Positions 8,965 through 16,855 of a stretch of 64,000 nucleotides of DNA are shown here, in pieces; position 1 is the stretch's first letter, and the number at the start of each line of letters is the position of its first letter. Source of the DNA: Planctomycetota bacterium (GTDB lineage Bacteria; Planctomycetota; UBA8742; UBA2392); contig JACKID010000001.1 in NCBI GenBank assembly GCA_020638675.1, forward strand, positions 1,612,001 through 1,676,000. The letters run 5' to 3'. The notes beneath the pieces are model-generated. The model made no database searches, was not told where the DNA came from, and saw only the letters and a program-made list of their open reading frames with translations. The translations under genes and the position numbers were made by a program.

Positions 8965-9058
8965 GCTTTCAAGGATAGTGCGTGCGCCCGGGCGGCTCAA
9001 GCGCCGGACATCCGTTGGGTGCTGGCGGAAGTCAGTTTCTTCTCGCACACTCTTGCCT

Positions 9059-10276
9059 GTGAACGACTCGCGCCGCACAGAAAAGATCTTCCAGGAGGCC
9101 TTTGAGAGCCAGGACTTCTTCCTGCTGCTTGAGGCCGACCGCCACATTTCCATGGCCAGCAGCAACCTGCGGGTGCTGAAGTACATCAACCCGGCCAACA
9201 GCACCGAGATCGCGCGCGCATACGTCACGCGCGAAAAGACGCCCAAGAACAACCCGAAATACCGCTACCGCGAGCTGACCTTCGACCCGGAGGCCACCAA
9301 GGTCGAGCTGCTAAACCTGCCGATCGTCGACTCGGAACTGGGGCGCATCTTCCGCGGCAAGCGCGACGAGGTGTTCAACACCATCTGCATGCTCGAAAGC
9401 CGCGATACGCCGGAGTTTCTTGACAGGTCAAGACTCCTGTTCGGCACGGCCGACAAGAAGACGCTGGGCAAGGCCGAGGAGTGGCTCAAGCTCGAGCCCG
9501 AGCCGATCGAGCCCAACCAGGTCGAGGCCCGCGAAGCGAAGCAGAAGCTGGACGCCATCGTGCGGAAGCAGCGCTTCCTGTGCAGCGTGCGCGTGCGCAA
9601 GTATCTCTCCAGCGACGCGGCGGCCGGCGAAGCAAGCGTGGCGCTGCGCAAAGGCGCGACGTACGGGCCCACGGACATCGCGAGCCTCGGCGTTCATGAA
9701 GTGCAGACCCACGTACTCCGGACCCGCAACGGCGAAATGCAGCCCTTCCGTTCACTGTTCTTTCACGGGTTCCCGCGCGTGGATGCGTCCGCTTCCGGCT
9801 ACCTCGCGACCGAGGAAGGGCTGGCGACGTTCAACGAAGAGCTTGCGGGCGTGCTCAGCAACCGCCGTCGCCGCCTGCTGGCCGGGCGCGTGAAGGCCGT
9901 GTACCTGATGGACAAGGAAGAGCTCAGCTTCGGCGAAATCTTCCACACGCTGGTGCAGCAGCACAAGTTCACCAAGGAAGAGGCCTACACCATCTGCGAG
10001 CGCGTGTTCCGCGGCGGCGGCTACACCAAGGACCACATCTACTTCTTCGGGTACGAGCAGGTGAAGGCGCTGTGGCAGACCAACCCCGAAGACTTCGAGA
10101 TCCTGTACATGGGCAAGCTGGGCGTGGCGCACATCCCCATCGTGAGGCGGCTGTACAAGAACGGGCTGGGAATCCTGTACCCGGCGCGCTACATGCCGAT
10201 CTTCTTCAATGATCTGCCGGCCGAGATCCGCGCCCGCCTGCCGTTCGTGGCGCCCGACGAAGACCGCAAGGATTAG
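9059..10276 (+). CDS. DUF1704 family metallopeptidase-like protein (QEGLA motif)
   Basis: 405 residues from GTG 9059, chosen because the conserved part begins just after it and the upstream frame would run through the antitoxin gene. It has an HExxTH zinc site (HEVQTH) and a downstream ATEEGLATF, the EGLA motif of the flavohemoglobin-expression-modulating / DUF1704 family, a relative of eukaryotic tyrosine carboxypeptidase MATCAP. The bacterial role is unknown. It is divergent from the toxin-antitoxin pair and overlaps the next gene tail to tail by 4 nt. The start is less certain than the family. Confidence 0.8.
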   Translation: MNDSRRTEKIFQEAFESQDFFLLLEADRHISMASSNLRVLKYINPANSTEIARAYVTREKTPKNNPKYRYRELTFDPEATKVELLNLPIVDSELGRIFRGKRDEVFNTICMLESRDTPEFLDRSRLLFGTADKKTLGKAEEWLKLEPEPIEPNQVEAREAKQKLDAIVRKQRFLCSVRVRKYLSSDAAAGEASVALRKGATYGPTDIASLGVHEVQTHVLRTRNGEMQPFRSLFFHGFPRVDASASGYLATEEGLATFNEELAGVLSNRRRRLLAGRVKAVYLMDKEELSFGEIFHTLVQQHKFTKEEAYTICERVFRGGGYTKDHIYFFGYEQVKALWQTNPEDFEILYMGKLGVAHIPIVRRLYKNGLGILYPARYMPIFFNDLPAEIRARLPFVAPDEDRKD

Positions 10277-10968
10277 TCCAGCGCGACCATCAGCGCGATG
10301 ACGCCAACCATCATCACCAGGATGCCGACGCCGGTCCAGATGCCGCCGAGCGCAAGCCCGCGCCCGCGCTTGGGCCCGTTGGGCTGGCATTCGTTCAGCG
10401 CCATGATGCCCAGGACGATGCCAACGATGCAAAGCGGCGTGCACACCACGATGGAAACCAGCGAGCAGATCAGCGACGCCGTTGCCAGGGTGCTCGTTTC
10501 GCCGGCGCCGTACTGCGGTGGAAGCTGGCTGCTGCCGTAGGGCTGATATGTGTTTTGCGCCGGATACTGGCCGTACTGCTGCGGATACTGGCCCGGGTAC
10601 GCCGCCCCGGACTGCGGGTAAGGCCCCTGTGGGTAGCGCGGCTGGGGAAATTGCGGCTGGCCGTATTGCTGCTGGTACTGGGGCTGCTGCTGGTATTGCT
10701 GCGGGTACTGCTGCGGCTGCTGGTAGTGCTGCTGGCGCGGCATGAACTGCGGCGACGGCCCGGAGTGCTGCTGCACGGGCGCATAGCCGCCCGAGTCAGA
10801 CGGCGCGGCTTGCGCCGCCACGTCCACCGCCCGCAACGTCGCGCCTGTGTCGGCGTCGCGTAGCGTGGCGTTGGTCGGGATGCGGCCTTGCTTCACGCCT
10901 TCAATGATCTGCTGTGCCGGGTAGGGGCCGCGCGGTCCGCTGGCGGTGTCGATGTAGTAGCGGCTCAT
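10273..10968 (-). CDS. GYF_2 / DUF4190 membrane protein
   Basis: 231 residues. The N-terminal 50 residues (RYYIDTASGPRGPYPAQQI) form a GYF_2-like domain. A long Gln/Pro/Tyr-rich low-complexity linker (about 65-150) follows, then two membrane helices (TASLICSLVSIVVCTPLCIV and GIWTGVGILVMMVGVIALMV) of the DUF4190 type with the RGRGLALGG joint. It is probably an inner-membrane protein with a cytoplasmic Pro/Gln-rich arm that could bind partners. Function is unknown. Two other genes here (57669 and 58239) share the Pro/Gln-rich arm plus TM design. Confidence 0.7.
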   Translation of the reverse strand: MSRYYIDTASGPRGPYPAQQIIEGVKQGRIPTNATLRDADTGATLRAVDVAAQAAPSDSGGYAPVQQHSGPSPQFMPRQQHYQQPQQYPQQYQQQPQYQQQYGQPQFPQPRYPQGPYPQSGAAYPGQYPQQYGQYPAQNTYQPYGSSQLPPQYGAGETSTLATASLICSLVSIVVCTPLCIVGIVLGIMALNECQPNGPKRGRGLALGGIWTGVGILVMMVGVIALMVALD

Positions 10969-11018
10969 GGGCGACCTTTGGCAAAACTATACCCGATGAA
11001 ACTTTTCCTGCCCACTGA

Positions 11019-11047
11019 ACGTTCAAGGTACATGAGGTACCGAACGT
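11019..11047. promoter_or_regulatory. Inverted repeat between divergent genes
   Basis: ACGTTC pairs with GAACGT and GGTAC with GTACC, leaving a two-base bulge and a 5-nt loop, for 11 bp in total. It lies in the 236-bp spacer between the GYF/DUF4190 gene (minus) and trpS (plus). It could be an operator or an mRNA hairpin; no T-run follows. Confidence 0.4.
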
Positions 11048-11204
11048 ACCAACCTCAACGATGGTGGCGCGGCAGCTAGCCCGGCGCCCCGATCCCTGTT
11101 TTTATGGATTCCAGGCCGCCGGTTGCACTTCGGCGGCCGCGACGTTTAGTTGTCCGCGGCCAAACATGGACCCGGGGCGATGCCCCGTACGCGGGAAGAC
11201 AAAC

Positions 11205-12197
11205 ATGCGAATCCTCAGTGGTGTACAGCCTTCGGGCAAGCTTCACATCGGCAACTACTTCGGCGCGATCCGCCAGTTCGTGGAACTGCAGCACAAGGGC
11301 CACGGGCTGTACTTTATCGCCGACCTGCACGCGCTCACGACCATCCGTGAAGCGGACAAGATGCGCGAGCTGAGCCACGACGTGGCCCTCAACTTCCTCG
11401 CGCTGGGCCTCGATCCGGACAAGGCGACGTTGTTCAAGCAAAGCGACATCCCGGAAGTCACCGAACTGAGCTGGATCCTGAGCACCGTCACGCCCATGGG
11501 GCTGCTCGAGCGCGCCCACAGCTACAAGGACAAGACGGCCCGCGGCATCAGCGCCGATCACGGGTTGTTCGCGTACCCGGTGCTGATGGCGGCGGACATC
11601 CTGGTCTACCACAGTGACGTGGTGCCGGTCGGCAAGGACCAGAAGCAGCACCTCGAGATTACCCGCGACATCGCTGTTAAATTCAACCAGACCTACTGCA
11701 AGGACTTCGACCCGGCCACAGGCGAAGGCGGCGTGCTGAAGCTGCCCCAGCCGCATATCCTGGAAGACACGGCCGTGGTGCCCGGCATCGACGGGCAGAA
11801 GATGTCCAAGAGCTACGACAACACGATCGAGCTGTTCGCGCCCGAAAAGCAGGTCAAGAAGCGCATCATGGGCATCAAGACGGACAGCACGCCGCTGGAA
11901 GACCCGAAAGACCCGGCCAGCTGCAACGTGTTCGCGCTGCTGAAACTGTTCGCGCCGGAGCAAGAATTGGAAGAGATTCGGCAACTGTACGTTAAAGGGG
12001 GCGTCGGGTACGGCGACTTCAAGAAGCGCCTGCTCGACTACTTCATGGCGACCTTCGGCGAGGCCCGTAAGCGTTATGAGGAGCTGAGTGCCAACGAGGA
12101 CTACGTGAACGAGGTCCTGCAAATGGGTGCTGACAAGGCGCGCGAAATCGCGACCGGAGTGATGGATCAGGTTCGACGCGCAACCGGGCTGAAGTAG
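11205..12197 (+). CDS. trpS: Tryptophanyl-tRNA synthetase
   Basis: 330 residues from ATG 11205, preceded by GGGAAG. The class I motifs are present: PSGKLHIGNYFGA near the start (HIGH-like) and GQKMSKSYDN near residue 200 (KMSKS). The LHALTTI, HSDVVPVGKDQKQH and KTDSTPLEDPKDP segments are typical of TrpRS. It charges tRNA-Trp in the cytoplasm. Length matches the family, and an upstream in-frame extension lacks homologous sequence. Confidence 0.97.
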   Translation: MRILSGVQPSGKLHIGNYFGAIRQFVELQHKGHGLYFIADLHALTTIREADKMRELSHDVALNFLALGLDPDKATLFKQSDIPEVTELSWILSTVTPMGLLERAHSYKDKTARGISADHGLFAYPVLMAADILVYHSDVVPVGKDQKQHLEITRDIAVKFNQTYCKDFDPATGEGGVLKLPQPHILEDTAVVPGIDGQKMSKSYDNTIELFAPEKQVKKRIMGIKTDSTPLEDPKDPASCNVFALLKLFAPEQELEEIRQLYVKGGVGYGDFKKRLLDYFMATFGEARKRYEELSANEDYVNEVLQMGADKAREIATGVMDQVRRATGLK

Positions 12198-12225
12198 AAT
12201 GTCCGGCTGAATGAAGGAGGGAGCA

Positions 12226-13074
12226 ATGTTCCCAAGCAACAAAGACCCGTACGGCAACAACCGCGGCTACCAGAACTACGGCCCCGTCGAAAACGTGGCG
12301 CCGCAGCCGGGCTATGCCCAGCAGCAGCCCTACGGCGGTCACCAGTACGCTGCGGGCGGCTACGCCGACAGCATCGAGACGGGCCAGGGCGTTTACGAAG
12401 GCGACCTGTCCAATCCGGCGGTGGCAGCATTCACTAAGAAGGTCTATGCGTACTTCGCGAGTGCGCTTGCGGTCGCGACCGGCGCCGCATTCGGTGGCAC
12501 CGAGGCCGTGAACTACTTCGTGGCACAGAACAACGTGCAAGCCGTGAGCGGGCTGTGGGTGGGCTCGATGATCACGTTCTTCGTCAGCTACCTGATCGTT
12601 GTGTTCAGCCGCAAGAGCAGCAGTCCGCTCAAGACCGGGCTCTTGTATGTCTTCGCAGGCTCGGCGGGTTTCATGCTCGCGCCGACTCTCATGCGCTACG
12701 TCGCTGCGGGGATGGGTATGTCGATTGTGTTCGCGTTCGGGATTGCCACGGTCGTCTTCCTTGGGCTGACGGTCTATGTGCTCAGCACGGGCAAGGACTT
12801 CCGCAGCCTGGGCGGGATGCTGCTGGTGGGTGTGCTCGCTTTCGTCGGGATCGCCCTGATGACTTGGTTTGTGCCGGTGTCGAACCTGATGTACTCGGGC
12901 TTGATGGGGCTGGGGCTCCTGATCTTCATCGGGTTCACGCTGTATGACACCTCCCGCGTTGTCCGCGACAACTTCTATCGCAACGACGCGGTAAGCGCGG
13001 CGATCAACCTGCTGTATGACTTCGTCATGCTGTTCCGCTACGCCCTCTACTTCCTTGGCGGCAACCGGGACTAG
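12226..13074 (+). CDS. Bax inhibitor-1 / YccA family membrane protein
   Basis: 282 residues from ATG 12226, which follows a strong GGAGG; an ATG 15 nt upstream would contain that site. The first 70 residues are Gln/Gly/Tyr-rich. After VAAFTKKVYAYFASALAVAT come about seven membrane helices with the family pattern (TLMRYVAAGMGMSIVFAFGIA, TGKDFRSLGGML, YDTSRVV near the end). BI-1 family proteins can act as pH-sensitive calcium leak channels or stress modulators in bacteria. The gene follows trpS by 28 nt and may share its transcript. Confidence 0.9.
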   Translation: MFPSNKDPYGNNRGYQNYGPVENVAPQPGYAQQQPYGGHQYAAGGYADSIETGQGVYEGDLSNPAVAAFTKKVYAYFASALAVATGAAFGGTEAVNYFVAQNNVQAVSGLWVGSMITFFVSYLIVVFSRKSSSPLKTGLLYVFAGSAGFMLAPTLMRYVAAGMGMSIVFAFGIATVVFLGLTVYVLSTGKDFRSLGGMLLVGVLAFVGIALMTWFVPVSNLMYSGLMGLGLLIFIGFTLYDTSRVVRDNFYRNDAVSAAINLLYDFVMLFRYALYFLGGNRD

Positions 13075-13145
13075 CAGGGGTTTGGCGACTGGCTAGACTC
13101 AACGCGGCAGGCCGGAGACGGCCTGCCGCTTTCCTTAGGGACGCC

Positions 13146-14756
13146 ATGCCGAAGAAGTTCAAAAAGGGTGCCGCCAAGCGCCGCGATCGCGCGGGCAGCA
13201 AAAAGGCCAAGCAGCGCAAGGCGGGCACCGCCGCGCGCAAGGCACGGCGTCCCAACGCCAAAGTCGTCGGCAAGCCCAAGCGCAAGAAGAAAAAGCCGCC
13301 GGCGGACACCGAACAGGAGCATCAGCCGTTCCTGCGCGAGACGCCGCAGGGCAAGCCCTTCACCAAGCGCGCCAAGACCGCCGCTGAGCTGGGTGTGGTT
13401 CCTCGCAGCTCCAGCCTGCGCCTGCCCGTTGTGGCCATTGTCGGACGCCCGAACGTCGGCAAAAGCAGCCTGTTCAACCGCCTCGCCGGCAGCCGCATCT
13501 CGATTGAAGACCCGCGCCCCGGCACGACCCGGGACCGCGTCAGCACGCAGGTGCGCCTGCGCACAGCCGAGGGGATGCTGCGCGTGGTCGAACTGTTCGA
13601 CACGGCCGGCATCGGCGTGGTCGATGAGCAGCGCGTCAACGAGCACGTGCATGAACAGATCAATAACGCCGTCGCGTCGGCCGATGTGGTCGTGCTGCTG
13701 GTGGATGTGATGGAGGGCCCGACGGGCCTCGATGAAGAAGCCGCGATGATGCTGCGACGCGCCGGGCGCAAGGTCGTGCTGGTGGCAAACAAGGCCGACG
13801 ATCCCAAACACGACCACCTCGCGGACCACTTTTACGAGTTCGGTCTGGGCGACCCGCTGACCTGCAGCGCCAAGGGCGCGCGCAAGATGAAGCAGGTCGG
13901 TGCGGCAATCTGTGAGCTGCTGCCGCCGAAGTCAAAGGCCGAAACGATGGACCCGCCGGAGCTGCTGCTGGCCATCGTGGGGCGCCGCAACGTGGGCAAG
14001 TCCACGCTGGTGAATGCGCTGGCCGCGGACGAGCGCGTGATCGCATCCGAGCTGGAGGGCACGACTCGTGACTCGGTCGACGTGCGCTTCACCTACAAGG
14101 GCAAGACGTTCGTCGCGATCGACACGGCCGGCGTGCGCAAGCGCAGCACCCTGCAGCACAGCGTAGAGTTCTTCAGCCAGAGCCGCAGCTTCAGAGCCGT
14201 GCGGCGCGCGAGCGTCGTGGTGCTGATGCTGGATGCGCGCGACCCGGTCACCAAGATCGACAAACACCTGGTCGACCTCGCGGTGGAGGACTGCAAGCCG
14301 ATCATCATCGCGGTGAACAAGTGGGACCTGATCCAGGGCACCACGACGGGCCAGTTCACCGAATACCTGCGCACGAAGCTGCATGCGATTGACTTCGCGC
14401 CGCTGGTCTTCATGTCGGCCAAGGACAAGGACAACGTCTTCGAGCTGCTGAAGGTCGCGCGCGACCTGCACACGCAGGCCGGCACGCGCATGGGTACCGG
14501 CGAGCTGAACCGCGTGGTCAGCGAGGCGTTTGAGCGCCACCACCCGCAGCCGCGAAAGAACAAGCTGGGCAAGATTTTCTATGCCACGCAGGTCGAGACG
14601 TTCCCGCCCAAGGTGGTCGTGTTCGTGAACGACCCGGACCTGTTCCCCGAGAACTGGCGGAAGTATCTGTTGCACCAGCTACAGGAGCATTCGGACTTTC
14701 CTGAAGTACCGATCCGCCTGAAATTCAAGGCTCGCACGAAGATTGAACTTCGCTGA
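13146..14756 (+). CDS. der: GTPase Der (EngA) with long basic N-terminal extension
   Basis: 536 residues. Two tandem GTPase domains: the first begins with VAIVGRPNVGKSS at about residue 97 and has PGTTRD and DTAGIG; the second begins LLAIVGRRNVGKSTL and has EGTTRDSV and NKWDL. A KH-like C-terminal domain ends in RLKFKARTKIELR. Der assists 50S ribosome assembly. The first 94 residues are a Lys/Arg/Ala-rich extension absent from typical Der (about 440-490 residues), perhaps an RNA-binding tail. The AGGGAC before ATG 13146 supports this start. Confidence 0.95.
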   Translation: MPKKFKKGAAKRRDRAGSKKAKQRKAGTAARKARRPNAKVVGKPKRKKKKPPADTEQEHQPFLRETPQGKPFTKRAKTAAELGVVPRSSSLRLPVVAIVGRPNVGKSSLFNRLAGSRISIEDPRPGTTRDRVSTQVRLRTAEGMLRVVELFDTAGIGVVDEQRVNEHVHEQINNAVASADVVVLLVDVMEGPTGLDEEAAMMLRRAGRKVVLVANKADDPKHDHLADHFYEFGLGDPLTCSAKGARKMKQVGAAICELLPPKSKAETMDPPELLLAIVGRRNVGKSTLVNALAADERVIASELEGTTRDSVDVRFTYKGKTFVAIDTAGVRKRSTLQHSVEFFSQSRSFRAVRRASVVVLMLDARDPVTKIDKHLVDLAVEDCKPIIIAVNKWDLIQGTTTGQFTEYLRTKLHAIDFAPLVFMSAKDKDNVFELLKVARDLHTQAGTRMGTGELNRVVSEAFERHHPQPRKNKLGKIFYATQVETFPPKVVVFVNDPDLFPENWRKYLLHQLQEHSDFPEVPIRLKFKARTKIELR

Positions 14757-14832
14757 CAGTGGCCTGCGTCACAACCCCGCCATATCAACGTTTTGCCCAC
14801 ATCCTGTGGAAAAGAAACTGTCAGTATCCCGC

Positions 14833-14860
14833 TTGACGCGTCAAGGTCGTGGGATACACT
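14833..14860 (+). promoter_or_regulatory. Sigma70-like promoter with palindromic -35 region
   Basis: TTGACG (14833-14838), a 16-nt spacer and TACACT (14855-14860) match a housekeeping promoter well. The -35 hexamer is half of a perfect 12-bp palindrome TTGACGCGTCAA (14833-14844), which could be an operator. Transcription would start near 14867 and run into the structured segment before nuoA. Confidence 0.6.
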
Positions 14861-15004
14861 TCCTCTGTCCGCAAGCACTTACGGCGGACGTCGCGGGAAA
14901 CCGCGCACTATGTCGCCCGGACGCGGGCGGGAACAGATCGGCCTCGCGGGTGCACAGCTTTCAGCGCCCAGCGACGCCAGGACCCATACGAAAGGAGGTG
15001 ATCT

Positions 15005-15046
15005 GTGAGTAAAGATGACTGTCGAAAGCGTGGGGGGCGACGCTAG
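15005..15046 (+). CDS. 13-residue leader-like ORF with near-perfect SD
   Basis: AAAGGAGGTGATC at 14991-15003 is complementary to essentially the whole 3' end of 16S rRNA. It is followed at once by GTG and 13 codons ending in TAG: VSKDDCRKRGGRR. The SD-start gap measured from GGAGG is a normal 7-8 nt. The peptide is very basic at its C-terminus. The exceptional SD argues for real ribosome binding; the product may be a leader peptide, or the site may act as a ribosome standby or sponge. It sits inside the structured RNA and ends 59 nt before the terminal hairpin. Confidence 0.45.
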   Translation: MSKDDCRKRGGRR

Positions 15047-15104
15047 CCAGGACCGACGGGCTTGGCTGGACCAGCCCATCCCCTGCGTAGATATACGCTG
15101 GATT

Positions 15105-15132
15105 AGGGGTGTCTGCGAAAGCAGGCACCCCT
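15105..15132 (+). terminator. 12-bp GAAA-capped hairpin
   Basis: AGGGGTGTCTGC pairs with GCAGGCACCCCT around a GAAA tetraloop, all 12 positions paired with one G-T wobble. No T-run follows, so it may be a 3' stabiliser, a weak or factor-dependent terminator, or an attenuator before nuoA. Confidence 0.55.
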
Positions 15133-15144
15133 GCCGCGCTTAAT

Positions 15145-15225
15145 CTGGTGTTTGGGATTTGGTGTCCTGTGTTTGGAAACTGCTGCATGAACTCCATACA
15201 CCAAACACCAGGCACCAAACACTAC
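15145..15225. repeat. Heptamer inverted repeat before nuoA
   Basis: Left arm 15145-15177 is built of heptamers GGTGTTT, GGGATTT, GGTGTCC and TGTGTTT. Right arm 15197-15225 carries CACCAAA, CACCAGG and CACCAAA in complementary orientation. A 19-nt centre separates them. The arms can pair over most of their length. It belongs to the same heptamer-repeat class as those in ygiQ and at 36817, with a different unit sequence. It lies between the structured RNA and nuoA. Confidence 0.8.
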
Positions 15226-15295
15226 GCAACGGCCCTTGCCACAGCGGGCTTTGCGCGTTAAATCGTTACCTGTCAGAGCCTTGGAGCAAGTGCAC

Positions 15296-15739
15296 GTGAA
15301 CGCAGACATCTTCAGTTTGGGCCTCTACGCGTTTCTGATCTTTGCCGTCGCAAGCGGCGGTCTGATCACGTCGATGCTGATCGGCAAGCGCAAGAAGGGC
15401 TTCGTCAAGGAAGAGCCGTACGAGTGCGGCGTGCCGCAGATCGGCGAGACCCGCACCGAGTTCAACGTGCGCTTCTTCGTGCTGTCGATGCTGTTCGTAC
15501 TGTTTGACATTGAGACCGTCCTGCTTGCGCCCTACGCCATGACGTTCCTCAGCGACGTCAAGGGCGGCAAAGGCGTGGAATACCTGGTGGAAGTTGCCGT
15601 GTTCCTGGCTGTGCTGGGCTTCGGGTTGCTGTACGCCTGGCGCAAGGGTGTGCTGGACTGGAACGTGCCGCTCGGGCACTCGCCCGAAGAGATCGTGCAG
15701 AAGGAACTCGCGGCGGTCGACGGCAAGCAGGCCGCCTAG
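15296..15739 (+). CDS. nuoA: NADH-quinone oxidoreductase subunit A
   Basis: 147 residues from GTG 15296, preceded by GGAG; an upstream in-frame ATG at 15236 would add a non-hydrophobic stretch next to the repeat. Three membrane helices are visible (LGLYAFLIFAVASGGLITSM; RFFVLSMLFVLFDIETVLL; YLVEVAVFLAVLGFGLLYAW). The family motifs YECGVP and FDIETV, with the Cys of the Q-site loop, are present. It is a membrane subunit of complex I near the quinone site. First gene of nuoABC; nuoB starts 10 nt after its stop. Confidence 0.93.
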   Translation: MNADIFSLGLYAFLIFAVASGGLITSMLIGKRKKGFVKEEPYECGVPQIGETRTEFNVRFFVLSMLFVLFDIETVLLAPYAMTFLSDVKGGKGVEYLVEVAVFLAVLGFGLLYAWRKGVLDWNVPLGHSPEEIVQKELAAVDGKQAA

Positions 15740-15749
15740 AAGGAACGTC

Positions 15750-16265
15750 ATGGGTCTTGAGCAGATGATTCCCTCTCTCGCCGGCGACGGCTTCTTCACC
15801 ACCCAGGTGAACAAGGTGATCGGCTGGGCGCGCAAGAACAGCCTGTGGCCGTACCCGTTCGGCACGGCCTGTTGCGCGATCGAGATGATGGCGACGCTCA
15901 ACTCGCGCTACGACTTATCACGATTCGGCGCCGAGGTGATCCGCTTCAGCCCCCGACAATCCGACCTGCTGATAGTCAGCGGGCGCGTCGTGCTGAAGAT
16001 GATGCCGGTGCTGACCGAGATCTACCAGCAAATGGGTGAGCCGAAGTGGGTGATCAGCATGGGCGCCTGCGCCAGCACGGGCGGCGTGTTCAACACCTAC
16101 CCGCAGATCCAGGGTGTGGACCAGTTCATCCCGGTGGACGTCTACATCCCCGGTTGCCCGCCGCGCCCGGAAAGTCTGATCGACGGCGTGCTCAAGATTC
16201 AGCAGATCATCGACGGCCAGGCCGAGCGCGGTGAATTCACGCGACCGACCGTGGAAGCGAACTAG
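15750..16265 (+). CDS. nuoB: NADH-quinone oxidoreductase subunit B
   Basis: 171 residues from ATG 15750 behind AAGGAA. It has all cluster N2 ligands: the tandem Cys pair in GTACCAIEMM, Cys in MGACASTGG, and Cys in IPGCPPRPE. RFSPRQSDLLIVSG is also characteristic. It carries the terminal [4Fe-4S] cluster that passes electrons to quinone. Length is normal. It is coupled tightly to nuoA and to nuoC (2-nt gap). Confidence 0.97.
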   Translation: MGLEQMIPSLAGDGFFTTQVNKVIGWARKNSLWPYPFGTACCAIEMMATLNSRYDLSRFGAEVIRFSPRQSDLLIVSGRVVLKMMPVLTEIYQQMGEPKWVISMGACASTGGVFNTYPQIQGVDQFIPVDVYIPGCPPRPESLIDGVLKIQQIIDGQAERGEFTRPTVEAN

Positions 16266-16267
16266 AC

Positions 16268-16855
16268 ATGACCGACGCGCCCAAGCCCGAAAAGAAGCTG
16301 CCGCCGACTCACGACAAGCCGACGAAAACGGCGCGCGTGCTTGAAGAGAACCAGCTCGACCACGATCTGCTGAAGAGCAAGCTGGCCGGCAAGTTCAGCG
16401 AAATCGTCACCGAGTTCAAGCAGACCATCATCAAGTCGGACCGCGCCAACGTGGTTGAGGCGCTGAAGATCCTGAAGCACGATCCGGACCTGATGTTCAA
16501 CATGATCGTGGACGTCACGGCCGTCGACAACATGCGCCGCGACGACTTCGAGCCCGAACGCCGCTTCACGATGGTCTACATCGTCTACAGCGCCAGCAAC
16601 CACAAGCGCGTGCGGATCACGGCCGACGTCCCGGAGACCGACCCGCGCGTACCCACGGCCGGCGGCGTCTATCACGGCGCGACGTGGATCGAGCGCGAAG
16701 TGTACGACATGTTCGGGATTCAGTTCGACGGTCACCCGGACCTGCGCCGCGTGCTGTTGCCGGACTACTACGAGCATTTCCCGCTGCGCAAGGACTACCC
16801 GCTCACGGGACGCGGCGAGCGCGACAACTTCGTTCGCGCCGAAGAACTCGAGTAG
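16268..16855 (+). CDS. nuoC: NADH-quinone oxidoreductase subunit C
   Basis: 195 residues. The NuoC (30-kDa subunit) signature is near the C-terminus: EREVYDMFGIQFDGHPDLRR, then LLPDYYEHFPLRKDYPL. A Lys-rich N-terminal tail precedes the domain. It is a hydrophilic-arm subunit that joins NuoB and NuoD. nuoD does not follow. Instead a convergent methyltransferase gene abuts, its stop codon beginning on the next base. So the complex I genes must be split, or the remainder lies elsewhere. Confidence 0.96.
   Translation: MTDAPKPEKKLPPTHDKPTKTARVLEENQLDHDLLKSKLAGKFSEIVTEFKQTIIKSDRANVVEALKILKHDPDLMFNMIVDVTAVDNMRRDDFEPERRFTMVYIVYSASNHKRVRITADVPETDPRVPTAGGVYHGATWIEREVYDMFGIQFDGHPDLRRVLLPDYYEHFPLRKDYPLTGRGERDNFVRAEELE

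Larger units (their letters stand above)
14867..15132 (+). ncRNA. Candidate structured RNA / leader upstream of nuoA
   Basis: The segment lies in a 539-bp stretch without a conventional gene, behind a good promoter. It can form successive hairpins: GTCCGC/GCGGAC (14867-14889), CGCGG-GAAA-CCGCG (14891-14904), CGCCCG-GACG-CGGGCG (about 14913-14928), AGCGT/ACGCT, GGCTGG/CCAGCC, and a final 12-bp stem with a GAAA loop at 15105-15132. Two loops are GNRA-type. It contains a 13-codon ORF with an extreme SD. I do not recognise the family; it is not tmRNA, RNase P RNA or SRP RNA by conserved core. It could be a small RNA or the 5' leader of nuoABC. Confidence 0.45.

Noticed and set aside
14867..15132. 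tmRNA, RNase P RNA or SRP RNA
   Set aside because: Lacks the conserved cores I know (tmRNA tag ending ALAA and tRNA-like ends; RNase P GAGGAAAGTCC; SRP GGAAG/AGCAG loop).
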